This document shows, in pieces, positions 42,855 through 51,403 of a stretch of DNA of 64,000 nucleotides (position 1 is its first letter; every line of letters starts with the position of its first letter). The notes beneath the pieces are model-generated. The model was given only the letters and a program-made list of their open reading frames with translations. It was not told the DNA's origin and did not search any database. The stretch is from Mycobacterium sp. HUMS_12744610 (GTDB taxonomy: Bacteria > Actinomycetota > Actinomycetes > Mycobacteriales > Mycobacteriaceae): the NCBI RefSeq assembly GCF_041206865.1, contig NZ_JBGEDP010000003.1, forward strand, positions 62,001 to 126,000, written 5' to 3'. A program made the position numbers and the translations under genes.

Positions 42855-45065
42855 ATGCGTGAACCGTTCGAGCGTGGCCGGCGCCGTGAAATCCCGCCAT
42901 ACAAACCCGACAAATTTGTGTTCGTTCCTCCCGCTGAGTTGCCACGGATCATCGAACAACGGTGGTGGAAAAAGGCGCTGCCATGGGCCATTGGTGGTGG
43001 GGTGCTCGTGCTGATCGTCATCATGTTCGCGACCGGACTGCGCCAACAGAATCCCATGTATTTCCTGTTTTATTTCAGCATGATCGCCGCTGCGCTGGGC
43101 GGTCAGTTAGGAGGGGGCGGGCAAGGGGATATCTCACCCGACGAGGTCGACGCTGAAAGGGCCGACTATCTGCGGTACCTGTCGGAAAGCTCGGTCCTCA
43201 TCCGTGAACAGTTAGAAGCGTTGCGCGCCAATCGGGAATGGTCTCATCCCGATCCAGAGATTCTGGACGCGTTCGTGGGGTCACACCGCATGTGGGAGCG
43301 AGGACCTACCGATCCTGATTATCTGATGATCCGGGCGGGGCTCGACGAAGTTGCGCTTGACCCCAAACTCAGCGTGAAACCTGTCGAATCCCAGCTGGAC
43401 CGCGAACCGGTCGCTCGCACAGCGCTGCACAACCTGTTGACATCAGGGCAGTCGATTCACCACTGCCCCAAGGCGATTGACTTCCCTAATTTCGGGCGGA
43501 TCGCGTTTTACGGTGATCGGGAGCAATTCAGGGCGGCGATGCGTGCATGGATCGGCCAGCTGGCGTGCTGGCACACGCCTGTCGACGTATGCCTTGCGGT
43601 GGTATCCCCCGAGCTCGAGTCGCGGTGGGACTGGGTGAAGTGGTTGCCGCACACCGAACGCGCTGATGCTGTCGACGCAGTCGGTGCCGTGCGGTGCTTA
43701 GCGCCCTCGCTTGCCGAGGTCACCGGGGTATTGGCCCCGCTACTGGAGAAACGTTCTTCGCTGGTCAAAATCGAGCAGGGACGCGAGATCGTTGAGGAGT
43801 CCCGCTCCAGCGTCAAACAGCGGCACCTGGTCATCGTCGTCGATGACCCCGGCGTCGACTTTGCTGAGCTACGCAGAATTTCCGCGCTCGATGCGGTGAC
43901 GCTGATCTGCTACCGCGACGGCGCCGGCCCGGGCCGCGACTACATACCGCATGAGCGGGAGTTGGTGCTGGAGCTGGACCGCGCGGATTCCGGTGGCGCG
44001 TTGGTGATGCGCCGCTGGGAAAACTTCGACTGGGCGATGTTTTGCGCGGAGCCTGACGCCATGGCGGCGCCGGCGGCCCGCCACCTGGCGCAACGAATGT
44101 CGCGGTGGGATTTCCTGGCAGGGGGCGGCGGCCAAGACCGCCAGTCCACGGCGACGCAGACGCTGCTGGAGCTTCTGGGTATATCCAATGCCGCTGCACT
44201 GGACATGGACGAGCTGTGGGGCAAGCCCCGATCCCCTGACGACAGGCTGCGTGTGCCATTGGGTCTGCAACCTGACGGATCACCGGTGTGGTTGGACTTC
44301 AAAGATGAGGCTGAAGGGGGTATGGGTCCGCACGGACTGATGGTCGGTATGACCGGCTCGGGGAAGTCCACAACGCTGTGCTCGCTGGTGTTATCGCTGC
44401 TGCTGACCCACTCCCCCGACGAGCTGCTGGTGATCCTGGGTGACTTCAAAGGTGAAGCAGAGATGGACCAGTTCGTCAACTTCCCGCAGGTCTTGGCGGT
44501 GCTGTCGAACATGCAGGAGAAGGTGTCCCTAGTCGAGCGTTTCGCAGACACCATGCTGGGCCTGCTGGACCGCCGCGAGACCTTGCTGCGTGAGGCGGGC
44601 CGCGAATACCAGGGCGCCGCGTTCAAATCGGTGGCCGCATACAACGAGGCCCGCTCCACCGCGAAAGGCAGGCATTTCCCGCCGCTGCCCACCCTGCTGA
44701 TCATCGCCGACGAATTCACGCTGATGATCAATGCGCGCCCCGCCATCGTCGGTGTCTTCGACACGGTGTGCCGCAAAGGCCGAACCCTGGGCGTCCACGT
44801 CCTTTTCGCCAGCCAAACCCTCGATATCGGCAAGATCAAAGACATCGACAAAAACATCGCCTACAAGATCTGCCTGAAAGTGGCCAGTGCCCCCATCTCG
44901 CGGCAAATCATCGGGACTGAGGACGCCTACAGCGCGATCATGGCTGGCGAAAAGTACAAGGGCACAGGGTTTTCGTTCGGTCTCCCGGCGCTACCCCGCA
45001 GCAGTTCAGAGGATTTCTGCTGCCGGCGCGCTACGACCCGCCCAAGGTCATCACCGAAGAGGTGA
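42855..45065 (+). CDS. eccCa: EccC motor ATPase, N-terminal piece (EccCa), frameshifted at its end
   Basis: 736 residues as read. Two transmembrane helices (about 41-62 and 72-90), the DUF-like stalk, then FtsK-type ATPase domain 1 with Walker A GMTGSGKSTT near 499 and LLIIADEFTL as Walker B. The tail after about residue 711 (FSFGLPALPRSSSEDF onward) is out of frame: reading one base over gives GATPQQFRGFLLPARYDPP, the conserved EccC sequence, and joins EccCb without a break. One missing G in GG(G)CGC near 44987 explains it. A natural eccCa/eccCb split as in ESX-1 is the alternative. Confidence 0.9.
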   Translation: MREPFERGRRREIPPYKPDKFVFVPPAELPRIIEQRWWKKALPWAIGGGVLVLIVIMFATGLRQQNPMYFLFYFSMIAAALGGQLGGGGQGDISPDEVDAERADYLRYLSESSVLIREQLEALRANREWSHPDPEILDAFVGSHRMWERGPTDPDYLMIRAGLDEVALDPKLSVKPVESQLDREPVARTALHNLLTSGQSIHHCPKAIDFPNFGRIAFYGDREQFRAAMRAWIGQLACWHTPVDVCLAVVSPELESRWDWVKWLPHTERADAVDAVGAVRCLAPSLAEVTGVLAPLLEKRSSLVKIEQGREIVEESRSSVKQRHLVIVVDDPGVDFAELRRISALDAVTLICYRDGAGPGRDYIPHERELVLELDRADSGGALVMRRWENFDWAMFCAEPDAMAAPAARHLAQRMSRWDFLAGGGGQDRQSTATQTLLELLGISNAAALDMDELWGKPRSPDDRLRVPLGLQPDGSPVWLDFKDEAEGGMGPHGLMVGMTGSGKSTTLCSLVLSLLLTHSPDELLVILGDFKGEAEMDQFVNFPQVLAVLSNMQEKVSLVERFADTMLGLLDRRETLLREAGREYQGAAFKSVAAYNEARSTAKGRHFPPLPTLLIIADEFTLMINARPAIVGVFDTVCRKGRTLGVHVLFASQTLDIGKIKDIDKNIAYKICLKVASAPISRQIIGTEDAYSAIMAGEKYKGTGFSFGLPALPRSSSEDFCCRRATTRPRSSPKR

Positions 45066-47020
45066 TCAACGCCAAGCCGCGGACGCGGCTGTTCACCGCG
45101 GGACGTGTCGAACCCGACCCAGGCACCGTCAAAAGACAAATCACGACAGCGCCGTCGAAAATTGAAGGGCCGCCCCGGTCCTTGGTGATGACCGTCGGCC
45201 CGCAACTCCGCGCGCACTGGGGCGATAAACGGGACACGGTGTGGTCTGAGCCCCTAGATGAGCCGATTGCGCTTGGCGCGGTGTTGAAGGCCGCCCACAG
45301 CAACGGTCATACAGACGGTGCACCGTGGTGGCCGCTGGGAAAGGTCGACCGGCCCCGCACCCTGTACCACGGATTGCTGACCTACAACATCGACCAAGGC
45401 AACGCACTGATTCTGGGCGCTGAGAAGTCGGGACGTTCGACGGCGGCGCAGACCTTCGTGCTGGCCGCGGCGGCGCGTTACGCCCCAAGCGAGGTGGGAT
45501 TCTATTGCCTGGCCTACGGGGGCCCTGCCAGTTACGTGCTGCGCGAGCTTCCGCATGTCGGCGCAGTCGGCGGCAAAGACCATCCCGAACTCAACGAGCG
45601 GATCCTGCACGACCTGACCGCCATGGTGGCCGGGCGCCGACGGATGTATACCCAGGTCGGGATCGGGTCTACAGGTGAGTTCCGGCGGCTACGCCGGGCC
45701 GGCGACCCGCGCGTGCACGACGCGTACCCCACTGATGTGTTCCTGGTGATCGACGGCTGGGAAGGATTCATCGGAGACAACCTCTCAGAGATGACGCGCA
45801 AGAACCCGCTGAAAGACGAAGTCGACAGGCTGATTAAGGGCGGTAGTGGGTACGGGGTGCACGTACTGGTCACCGCGGCAGACTGGATCGAGGTGAACAG
45901 TTTGAAGCTGACGTGCCGGTGGGAGCTCAAACTCGAGCCGATGGCCCAGTCGATGGTGAAACCCTCATCCGACGACAACTGGCAGCGTCGACCGCAAGAC
46001 TCCATCCCGGTCGGCCAGCCAGGGCGCGGCATCACCGCCAGCGGCGAAAGACCTGGCGACACATTGCGTTTCGCGGTGGGTCGCCTCGACGACGTCGACA
46101 GTGTCGAGGGTCTCGACGACAAGCTGCGCGAGGCCGTCGCTCAGATCGCGGCCCGGCACACCGATACGATGCCGGCGCCGATGCTGTTGCCCTCCACCCT
46201 GGCCCTCGACGAGATCACCCAAGACGGATTGAGCGGTGAACACTATGCGTTCGGGAAGCGCGGCGACACCTTAGACCCGGCCGTCATTAACTTCGCGGCC
46301 GCTCCGCTTCTGGCGGTCTACGGTGACAAAGGCGGCAAGACGAACCTGGTGCGTGTGCTGTCGCGGGCCGTCACGGATCGGCGCGGCGACGGGGACGATC
46401 CGATGGTGGTCGTCTTCGACATCAACCGTCGGCTGCGTGACGAGACGAACCGAATGCGCAAAGAGGTCGACATTTATGAAACCAGCCCGGCGCGCATGGC
46501 GATGCGCATCCTGCAGCTAGCCCATCAACTCGAGAAGCGCCGGGCACCTGATGACTGGGAAAGTGCGCGGACGTGGTCATACGAAGGCCCCAAGATCTAC
46601 CTGTTTGTCGACGACGTCAACGTGATTCCCAAGACCGTTGACATCACCGACGAGGACATGATCCGCGCGGGAGTCCTAGCCCCGGGCCAAACTGCACAAC
46701 AGCGGTCCTTGACGGTGTTCGCGCCCCTGCTGCCCTATCTGGGGCAAGCCGACGAGGTCGGGCTGCGGGTGATCCTGACCCATGGCGCTGTGAACGCCAT
46801 GATGAGTGCCATGGCGACGAATACCTTGACGGGCCAGATGGCGGCTCAACCAGCACTGCTCAACCGGATTCTTCTCAGGTCGAGCGCCACGAAAGAAAAT
46901 GTGGCAGGCCACAAATTCGAAGAACTGCCTCCGGGGCGCGGTCGATGGTTGCCCGCCGGCGGCGGTGGTGGATTGCTTGTACAAATCGCCGAAGCCGACA
47001 CATTGTTACCAACACGTTAA
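45062..47020 (+). CDS. eccCb: EccC motor ATPase, C-terminal piece (EccCb), ATPase domains 2 and 3
   Basis: 652 residues from GTG 45062, which overlaps the TGA of the first piece. Domain 2 has a degenerate P-loop GAEKSGRST near 118 (Arg for the usual Lys) and DVFLVIDGWEGF; domain 3 has GDKGGKTN near 420 and IYLFVDDVNVI. Degenerate sites in domains 2 and 3 are normal for EccC, where domain 3 binds the substrate's YxxxD/E tail. The start reads as mid-protein sequence (NAKPRTRLFTAG), supporting a frameshifted single eccC rather than a designed second gene. Confidence 0.88.
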   Translation: MINAKPRTRLFTAGRVEPDPGTVKRQITTAPSKIEGPPRSLVMTVGPQLRAHWGDKRDTVWSEPLDEPIALGAVLKAAHSNGHTDGAPWWPLGKVDRPRTLYHGLLTYNIDQGNALILGAEKSGRSTAAQTFVLAAAARYAPSEVGFYCLAYGGPASYVLRELPHVGAVGGKDHPELNERILHDLTAMVAGRRRMYTQVGIGSTGEFRRLRRAGDPRVHDAYPTDVFLVIDGWEGFIGDNLSEMTRKNPLKDEVDRLIKGGSGYGVHVLVTAADWIEVNSLKLTCRWELKLEPMAQSMVKPSSDDNWQRRPQDSIPVGQPGRGITASGERPGDTLRFAVGRLDDVDSVEGLDDKLREAVAQIAARHTDTMPAPMLLPSTLALDEITQDGLSGEHYAFGKRGDTLDPAVINFAAAPLLAVYGDKGGKTNLVRVLSRAVTDRRGDGDDPMVVVFDINRRLRDETNRMRKEVDIYETSPARMAMRILQLAHQLEKRRAPDDWESARTWSYEGPKIYLFVDDVNVIPKTVDITDEDMIRAGVLAPGQTAQQRSLTVFAPLLPYLGQADEVGLRVILTHGAVNAMMSAMATNTLTGQMAAQPALLNRILLRSSATKENVAGHKFEELPPGRGRWLPAGGGGGLLVQIAEADTLLPTR

Positions 47021-47038
47021 AAGAATTGGGGTGCATTA

Positions 47039-47086
47039 TTGACACGTGTAACTGGGCTGGTTTCACTGGAAACGACTGTTTACCAG
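47039..47086 (+). promoter_or_regulatory. Possible promoter and operator before PE/PPE/esx genes
   Basis: TTGACA at 47039-47044 matches a -35 box, and CTGGAAAC-GACT-GTTTACCAG (47066-47086) is a near-perfect inverted repeat overlapping where a -10 would lie. The 145-base gap after eccC is the largest within the plus-strand ESX operon. It suggests a separate promoter for substrate genes. Confidence 0.4.
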
Positions 47087-47165
47087 CGCTAGCGTGAATT
47101 ATCCCGGGCATTGCGGCCCGGATGACAGCCACATCAGCACAAGTAGCTAACGGGAGGGGTTTACC

Positions 47166-47474
47166 GTGGAATTGGATGTGATACCCGAAGGCCTGTTGGC
47201 CGCATCCGCACAGGTTGCAGCGTTGACGGGGCAGCTGTCGGCCGCAGGTGCCGCGCATGCAGCTGCGTGCGCCGCGATCCTGCCACCGGGATCGGACAAG
47301 CCGTCGCTGGAGGTGGCAGCAGCACTGCACGGCCACCACGCCCAACACCAGGCGATGGCCATGATGGGCAACGAGGAGCTAGGCCGTTCCGGCGCTGGCG
47401 TCGCAGAATCCGGGGTCAGCTACCTGACCGGGGATGCGCTCAGCGCAGCCGCCTTGGGTGCCGCGGCGGTCTAA
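47166..47474 (+). CDS. PE-family protein
   Basis: 102 residues, just a PE domain. Pro-Glu at positions 7-8 (MELDVIPEGL), two helices forming the hairpin, and a YLTGD export signal (YxxxD) near residue 88. GGGAGGGG precedes the GTG start. The PPE partner follows 9 bases later; PE-PPE pairs are exported as heterodimers after EspG binds the PPE tip. Confidence 0.9.
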   Translation: MELDVIPEGLLAASAQVAALTGQLSAAGAAHAAACAAILPPGSDKPSLEVAAALHGHHAQHQAMAMMGNEELGRSGAGVAESGVSYLTGDALSAAALGAAAV

Positions 47475-47483
47475 ACACCCCCC

Positions 47484-48797
47484 ATGCTGCCTACCCCCAT
47501 CTACCATGCCGCTCCGCCCGAGGTGCATTCCACCCTGCTCAACTACGGTGGCACCTCAGCGGGTATTGCTGCAGCGGGGGCGTCGTGGACCGCTCTGGCC
47601 GGTCAATATCAGGCCGGCGTTGCCGAACTCAGCGCCATTCTCGGCCAGGTCTCCGGCGTCTACTCCGGTCCGTCAGCCGAACAATTCCTGCGTGCTCACA
47701 CGCCGATGCTGGCCTGGCTGGAGGTTGTGGCGGGTAAATCAGCGGCCGCGGCGTTGGCGCATGAAACGGTGGTGATGGCCTACGAGACGGCGGTCGCCAC
47801 GATGCCTACGCTGGCTGAGCTGATGACCAACCATGTCGTTCACGGCGTATTGGTCGGCACCAATTTCTTGGGCTGTAACACGATCCCGATCGGGCTCAAC
47901 GAGGCTGACTACGCGCGGATGTGGATCCAAGCCGGTGACGTGATGTTGGGCTGGGATTCGGCGTCGAGCGCCGCGTCCGATTCGATCCCCATGACCCCCA
48001 CCTCACCGTTCATCATCGCGCCCGGTGTCGGCGAGGGCGGTAGTGCCGCGGCCGATGCTGCTGGCGCTCAGACCGTCGGCGAAGGGCAACTCGCTGGCTC
48101 CGGGTTGACCGCGGCCGATCTGATGTCGACCAAACTGATGGTCGGCAAGGCTGCCACCGGCCCGTCATCACTGGCTGACGGAGCGTCGGCGTCGCCGGGT
48201 GACGGCGCCGAGAACACCGCCACCGACGTCGAAGGCACAGCACAACTGTTGGGATCCTCAGACGGCTTCAGCAGCGCCCTGAGCCCCCTCATGTCGGTCG
48301 GCTCATCAGCGGGGCAAGCCGTTACGTCGACGACTCAGGCCCCTGCCCAACTCCTCTCCTCAGTGCCGTCCCTGCTGTCCTCAGCCCCTCAAACGTTGAG
48401 CGGAATGTTGAGCGGAATCAGCGGTGCGAACCCCAGCGCCGCCGCGACGCCGCTCGGGTTCGCCGGCACCACCGCGATGCGCGGGATCAACCCTGCCGGG
48501 TTGACCACGCTGGCCGGCGGCGCGTTTGGGTCAGGCCCAGGTAGGCCGTTGACTCCCTCAACCTGGGGTGCCACCCCGGCAGAAGACGTGGCGAGCACAC
48601 GCAGCCCGGCGCCGGTCGGCGGCGCGCTGCCCGGCGGCGCGACACCCGGCGGAGCAGGAGCCGGTGGGGCCATGATGGGGCCTGGCGCCCGCAAGCGACG
48701 CACCAGCGAACGCGCCAGCCACGCCAGCGGTTACCCCGAAGACGCCGTTGTCGATGAGAGCGACGACGAGGCGGTCGGCGTGAGGGGACCGCTATGA
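47484..48797 (+). CDS. PPE-family protein
   Basis: 437 residues. APPEV near residue 10 is the PPE signature; helices through about 175 (GASWTALAGQYQAGVAELSA, GPSAEQFLRAHTPMLAWLEV, ETVVMAYETAVATMPTLAEL) match PPE domains. The remaining 260 residues are a Ser/Ala/Gly-rich region with a SVGS-type stretch and an acidic tail. Forms a heterodimer with the adjacent PE and needs the EspG at 55563-56396. Exported by this ESX system. Confidence 0.9.
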   Translation: MLPTPIYHAAPPEVHSTLLNYGGTSAGIAAAGASWTALAGQYQAGVAELSAILGQVSGVYSGPSAEQFLRAHTPMLAWLEVVAGKSAAAALAHETVVMAYETAVATMPTLAELMTNHVVHGVLVGTNFLGCNTIPIGLNEADYARMWIQAGDVMLGWDSASSAASDSIPMTPTSPFIIAPGVGEGGSAAADAAGAQTVGEGQLAGSGLTAADLMSTKLMVGKAATGPSSLADGASASPGDGAENTATDVEGTAQLLGSSDGFSSALSPLMSVGSSAGQAVTSTTQAPAQLLSSVPSLLSSAPQTLSGMLSGISGANPSAAATPLGFAGTTAMRGINPAGLTTLAGGAFGSGPGRPLTPSTWGATPAEDVASTRSPAPVGGALPGGATPGGAGAGGAMMGPGARKRRTSERASHASGYPEDAVVDESDDEAVGVRGPL

Positions 48798-48862
48798 CCC
48801 TGTGAACAAAACGACAGCCAATGACCAACGGTTAGACCGCAATACAACAAAAGGAGCAAATC

Positions 48863-49168
48863 ATGACACACCTAGACGTGACGATCCCTACCCTCGCGGC
48901 AAGTCAGGCCGGAGTGGGTGACGCGTCAGCACAGATGCGAGGGGCGATCGCCAGCGCCGAATCTGATGCGACTGCCGCGCAGGGCTTCCACATGGGCGAG
49001 TCGTCGACGGCGTTTCAAGCCGGACACGCGCGGTTCGTCAATGCCGCCCAGCAGATCAATCAGCTGCTCGACATCGCTCAGGCCAACATGGGCGATTCCG
49101 CCAGCACCTACACCGCCGCAGATGCGGAAATGTCGGAAAACATTGGGCAAACCGGCGGAGCGTTCTAG
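48863..49168 (+). CDS. esxB: EsxB-like WXG100 protein
   Basis: 101 residues, helical hairpin of the WXG100 type. The turn reads FHMGESS instead of WxG, a change tolerated in some CFP-10-like partners. The C-terminal YTAADAEM contains the YxxxD signal read by EccC domain 3. AAAAGGAGC precedes the ATG. The esxA-like gene follows after 40 bases, so the two form the canonical secreted dimer. Confidence 0.85.
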   Translation: MTHLDVTIPTLAASQAGVGDASAQMRGAIASAESDATAAQGFHMGESSTAFQAGHARFVNAAQQINQLLDIAQANMGDSASTYTAADAEMSENIGQTGGAF

Positions 49169-49208
49169 CCTCCACCCCACGGCGGCAAACTACTGAAAGG
49201 ACTTTCTC

Positions 49209-49499
49209 ATGTCGCAGATCATGTTCACCTACCCGGCGATGCTCGCGCTCGCCGAGTCCATGGACGCACACAACGGCACATTGGCCGCGGCATCGGCCGC
49301 AGTCGCCTCCGAGCAAGCCGCGCTGGCCGGCGGCTGGCAAGGTGACACCGGGATGAGCTACCAGCAATGGCAGCAGCAGTGGAACTCAGCCTCAGAGAAC
49401 ATGCGGATGGGCTACCGGGCGATGACCGATGCCTACCGCAACGGCACCATCCAGATGGCGGCCCGCGACCAGGCCGAGGGCGCGAAGTGGGCGGGCTAA
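49209..49499 (+). CDS. esxA: EsxA-like WXG100 protein
   Basis: 96 residues with a clear WQG turn (LAGGWQGDTGMSYQQW) between two helices, the ESAT-6 type partner. No YxxxD tail, as expected for the EsxA side. GAAAGGAC is 6-9 bases upstream of the ATG. It is the last gene of the plus-strand ESX operon before the terminator hairpin at 49512-49563. Confidence 0.88.
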   Translation: MSQIMFTYPAMLALAESMDAHNGTLAAASAAVASEQAALAGGWQGDTGMSYQQWQQQWNSASENMRMGYRAMTDAYRNGTIQMAARDQAEGAKWAG

Positions 49500-49511
49500 C
49501 CAAACGCGGTT

Positions 49512-49563
49512 GAAGACGTGTGGGGCGGTCACCGATTCCGGTGGCCGCCCCACACGCATCTTC
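49512..49563. terminator. Strong hairpin between converging ESX operons
   Basis: Arms GAAGACGTGTGGGGCGG and CCGCCCCACACGCATCTTC pair over about 22 positions with two irregularities, loop around GATTCC. It lies 12 bases after esxA and 80 before the eccE stop. It lacks a long U run, usual for mycobacteria. It probably ends transcription from both sides. Confidence 0.75.
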
Positions 49564-49642
49564 GCAGCAGTTAGAAGACCCTTTCAGGCCTAAATCGACA
49601 AGCGCGAAAGCCGGGCGACCATGCACTGCACGTGTGGCGCGA

Positions 49643-51403
49643 TCAGAACCCGGTTGTCGGCAATCGGGTATTGAGCCACACGCTGCTGGCCTGGATGGCC
49701 AGCGTTCTGCGCTGTGCGGCGTCGGGGTCACGGTCGTACTTGGCGCGGAAGTCATTGACAAGCTCGCCCAGACGGGGCGAGGAGCGCTCACGAAGGCGCG
49801 GCGTGCTGACAGTGAACCAGTCTGGTTGGCGCGGGTGCTGAGTGATCATGATCGGGGTCGATGTCGCGTAAGTGGGCGTGCTGGGCCGCAGGATGACTGC
49901 GATCGCCGCCGGCGGTATCGCCGCACCGTCGGCGCCGATGGCGATCGCATCAGGCGGCAGCTCGGAAGGGTTCAGCGAGACTTGGTGGGGGGCAGCGAGA
50001 TTGGCGAGGGACACCCACGGTCGCGCGTTGGGCGCATAGATGCCTGTCGGGCGCCCCAGCAGCACCAAACGGCTGCATATTCCCCACTGAAACTCCGGGG
50101 TACCGGTGATGGTGATGCGTGTCGGTTCTGGAGAGTCGAGAGTCAAATAGAAGGGGTCGCCGTGCTGGTCGGATCCCAGAGGGACGCCGGCAGAGCTGGT
50201 GCGCCACAACACGGCGCGCAGGTCGTCCATGACGACCGGTGTCCGCGGCAGATTCACGCCTGCCAGTCCGGTGACGGTGAACCTCTCGGCGCTCTGGGCA
50301 TGAAGGCCGTGCATACCATGCATCCCCGCCGCGACACGTCGTGATGGGCGTGCCGTGGTCAGCAAGGCAGCGGCAGCCTCGATGGTGGGCGGCTGGAAGC
50401 CGTGCTGGCGCACCGTCACTGAGACCCACGAGGATTTGGTGTGTAGACGAGTGATGGCGTCAAGAGCTGTGCCCAGGGCGTGCGGTTCGATCTGGTAAAC
50501 GGCGCGGAAGCCGTCGGCGTACTCGGCTCCGGTCCAGCACTCGCGGCGCACAGACAGTGTGGCGTCGGCGAACCGTGGCAGTTGGGTCTTGGTGACGTCG
50601 CTGGCCAACCATCCTTGCTCGCTGAGCTCGGCGACGAGGCGGCGTGCGGTGATCGCGGCGAGTTCGGTTATTGCGGTGCGGGGCGAGTCGGTGTCGTCGT
50701 CAGAAGTTTGCGGATCAGTTTGCGGATCGCTCGAGGAGCGGCGAGCGATCCGCTGAACACGTCCAGCCGAGATGGCCGCGAGGTTGGCGTCGGCGCCCAG
50801 TGTGTAGCTGATCCACGTGTGGCGGTTCTGTGGTGTGGCTGCGCTGAGTAGCGAGGAGTGGTCGCTGCGCAAGCTGCTGGCGGGCGGGGTGGTGTTCACT
50901 GAGGTCACAGTGAGGGCGTTGGCGCGGATCCCGTAGCGGTCGAGCCAGCTGATGACCAACTCCCACGGCAGTTGATCACTGGTGTCATTGGGGCCGGAGA
51001 GTTCATAGGGGTGCGGTTGGAGATGGATAACGATCGTCGCTTCGTCATCACCGCTGGATTGTTCTGCTGTCTGGGTATCAGATGTGCGTGGGAGGCCGCG
51101 GTTGCGATGAGCCGCTGACGATGGCGGCCGCCGCCGACGCTGGCGGTTACGCAGCGCCATCGGAACCGATCGCCGCGCGATCGTCGACAATGACTGGCCG
51201 TGCCAGGAGCCAAGGAACGCGGCGGTGATGGCCAGTGCCAGCGCCAGGTGCCACCACTGGGCCCGATGTCCTGGCGGCACCAGCAGTGCCCATCCGATCA
51301 GCAGTACTGAGGTGAGCAGCGACAGCCTGACCCAGCCAGGCCGGGCCGGCTCCCATCGAGGTTGCCTGTTGTTAGGGGTTGCTGCGGTCACGGCGCATTC
51401 CAA
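49643..51403 (-). CDS. eccE: EccE membrane component of the ESX system
   Basis: 586 residues from ATG 51403; GTG 51391 is also possible. Two N-terminal transmembrane helices (about 26-43 and 50-68; RLSLLTSVLLIGWALLV and WWHLALALAITAAFLGS) then the long cytosolic or periplasmic EccE domain with PWELVISWLDRYGIRANALT. EccE sits at the periphery of the membrane complex and associates with MycP. The start overlaps the mycP stop by about 30 bases. Last gene of the minus-strand operon. Confidence 0.87.
   Translation of the reverse strand: MECAVTAATPNNRQPRWEPARPGWVRLSLLTSVLLIGWALLVPPGHRAQWWHLALALAITAAFLGSWHGQSLSTIARRSVPMALRNRQRRRRPPSSAAHRNRGLPRTSDTQTAEQSSGDDEATIVIHLQPHPYELSGPNDTSDQLPWELVISWLDRYGIRANALTVTSVNTTPPASSLRSDHSSLLSAATPQNRHTWISYTLGADANLAAISAGRVQRIARRSSSDPQTDPQTSDDDTDSPRTAITELAAITARRLVAELSEQGWLASDVTKTQLPRFADATLSVRRECWTGAEYADGFRAVYQIEPHALGTALDAITRLHTKSSWVSVTVRQHGFQPPTIEAAAALLTTARPSRRVAAGMHGMHGLHAQSAERFTVTGLAGVNLPRTPVVMDDLRAVLWRTSSAGVPLGSDQHGDPFYLTLDSPEPTRITITGTPEFQWGICSRLVLLGRPTGIYAPNARPWVSLANLAAPHQVSLNPSELPPDAIAIGADGAAIPPAAIAVILRPSTPTYATSTPIMITQHPRQPDWFTVSTPRLRERSSPRLGELVNDFRAKYDRDPDAAQRRTLAIQASSVWLNTRLPTTGF

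Noticed and set aside
50305..50325. ATGCATC-containing string in eccE as a sixth parS-like site
   Set aside because: GTGCATACCATGCATC lacks the GATGCAC left arm and lies in coding sequence for a His/Met-rich stretch.
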